DNA of 64,000 nucleotides, from positions 281,501 to 345,500 of the forward strand of contig NZ_CP009452.1 of the NCBI RefSeq assembly GCF_001278035.1, in the 5' to 3' direction. Shown piece by piece: positions 63,663 to 64,000 of the stretch. This stretch comes from Sphingopyxis sp. 113P3. Lineage in GTDB: Bacteria > Pseudomonadota > Alphaproteobacteria > Sphingomonadales > Sphingomonadaceae. How positions within the stretch are numbered: the stretch's first letter is position 1; each line of letters starts with the position of its first letter. Under the pieces are notes generated by a model, which did no database searches, was not told the DNA's origin, and saw only the letters and a list, made by a program, of their open reading frames with translations. Position numbers and translations under genes: made by a program.

Positions 63663-64000
63663 TTAGGCTGCCTTCATCTTCGAGCTGATGACCGATACGC
63701 GGTTCGAGATCGGCGCGAAGCTGTCGTTCGCCATCTTGACCACGAGTTCGCTGGTCTTCGAGGTCTGCGCAACAGCGGCGTCGAACGCCTTCTTGCTGTT
63801 CTCGGCATAGAGCTTGAAAAACTCGGCGGGCGACTTGACGGCGGTGTAGCCCTTCAGCGCAGCCGAGGTCTCTTCGAAGCTCTTGCGGGCGAAGGCGACG
63901 CCTTCCTGGCCGAGGGTCTCGAAGTTCTTGGCCGCGATCTTGCCGGCTTCGACAAGCGCCTCAACATTGGCCTTGTTAAATTCGACGGCTTCCTCCGCGA
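63663..64000 (-). CDS. phasin-family protein (start lies beyond the window)
   Basis: About 112 C-terminal residues visible, stop at 63663-63665. [60 protein letters not shown] and [18 protein letters not shown] are typical amphipathic, Ala/Lys/Glu-rich phasin helices. Phasins coat polyhydroxyalkanoate granules. The N-terminus is missing from the window. Confidence 0.87.
   Translation of the reverse strand, partial: AEEAVEFNKANVEALVEAGKIAAKNFETLGQEGVAFARKSFEETSAALKGYTAVKSPAEFFKLYAENSKKAFDAAVAQTSKTSELVVKMANDSFAPISNRVSVISSKMKAA

Overview
The window looks like chromosome of a sphingomonad (Alphaproteobacteria, Sphingomonadales; a Sphingopyxis-like genome is my best guess, not proven). The reasons are high GC, two large TonB-dependent receptors, a carotenoid cluster (crtY-crtI-crtB), an ATP12-type F1 assembly factor, a ClpS/phasin neighbourhood, a Flp-type pilin, an HWE-type histidine kinase, and an Lrp/alanine racemase/DadA/RidA D-alanine module. 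No rRNA, CRISPR array or prophage was seen. There is one tRNA gene (Val, anticodon TAC).

Layout. 1-4.1 kb: a truncated 7TM-DISM receptor, a small membrane protein, a DUF2520 protein, and a MarR/NTF2-like divergent pair. 4.4-7.2 kb: an intact ISL3-family element (1659 bp, 25-bp perfect ends, target duplication) inserted just upstream of an IS110-family transposase. 8.0-15.6 kb: an ECF sigma / FecR / STN-type TonB receptor signalling set followed by two alkaline-phosphatase-superfamily enzymes. 16.0-25.9 kb: an organophosphonate module made of a LamG/purple-acid-phosphatase-like phosphoesterase, a PhnZ-like HD protein, a second TonB receptor, a GntR/UTRA regulator, phosphonoacetaldehyde hydrolase, a TIGR03364-type FAD oxidoreductase and a DUF5690 transporter. 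26.3-30.4 kb: a YbaK-type deacylase, a broken dnaE2 and an IS5-family relic. 30.4-64 kb: mostly conserved chromosome (trmB, metK, lnt, lrp, alr, dadA, ridA, carotenoid genes, pnuC/nadR, acyl-CoA synthetases, an rluC/crcB operon, tRNA-Val, acnA, flp, lacI, a sensor kinase, an SDR/HxlR pair, clpS, phasin).

How it fits together. The 8-26 kb stretch reads as a phosphorus-scavenging island. The first half would sense an outer-membrane ligand through the receptor's signalling domain and the FecR/sigma pair, and make exported phosphatases. The second half would import a phosphonate-bearing compound, oxidise it to phosphonoacetaldehyde and cleave the C-P bond with PhnX. Four short palindromes of the DasR/PhnF type (YTGG-N6-CCAR) lie in front of exactly the four transcription units of the second half. 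They make a compact predicted regulon for the local GntR/UTRA protein. The module is bounded on both sides by copies of the 3' end of ybaK in the same orientation (15801-15976 and about 26315-26489), which looks like an insertion or rearrangement scar.

The carotenoid operon is crtY-crtI-LOG-crtB-pnuC-nadR, with nearly every junction overlapping. A divergent operon carries a GNAT acetyltransferase and a membrane histidine-box hydroxylase that is a candidate carotenoid ring hydroxylase. Everything here was read by eye from sequence; no database search was run.
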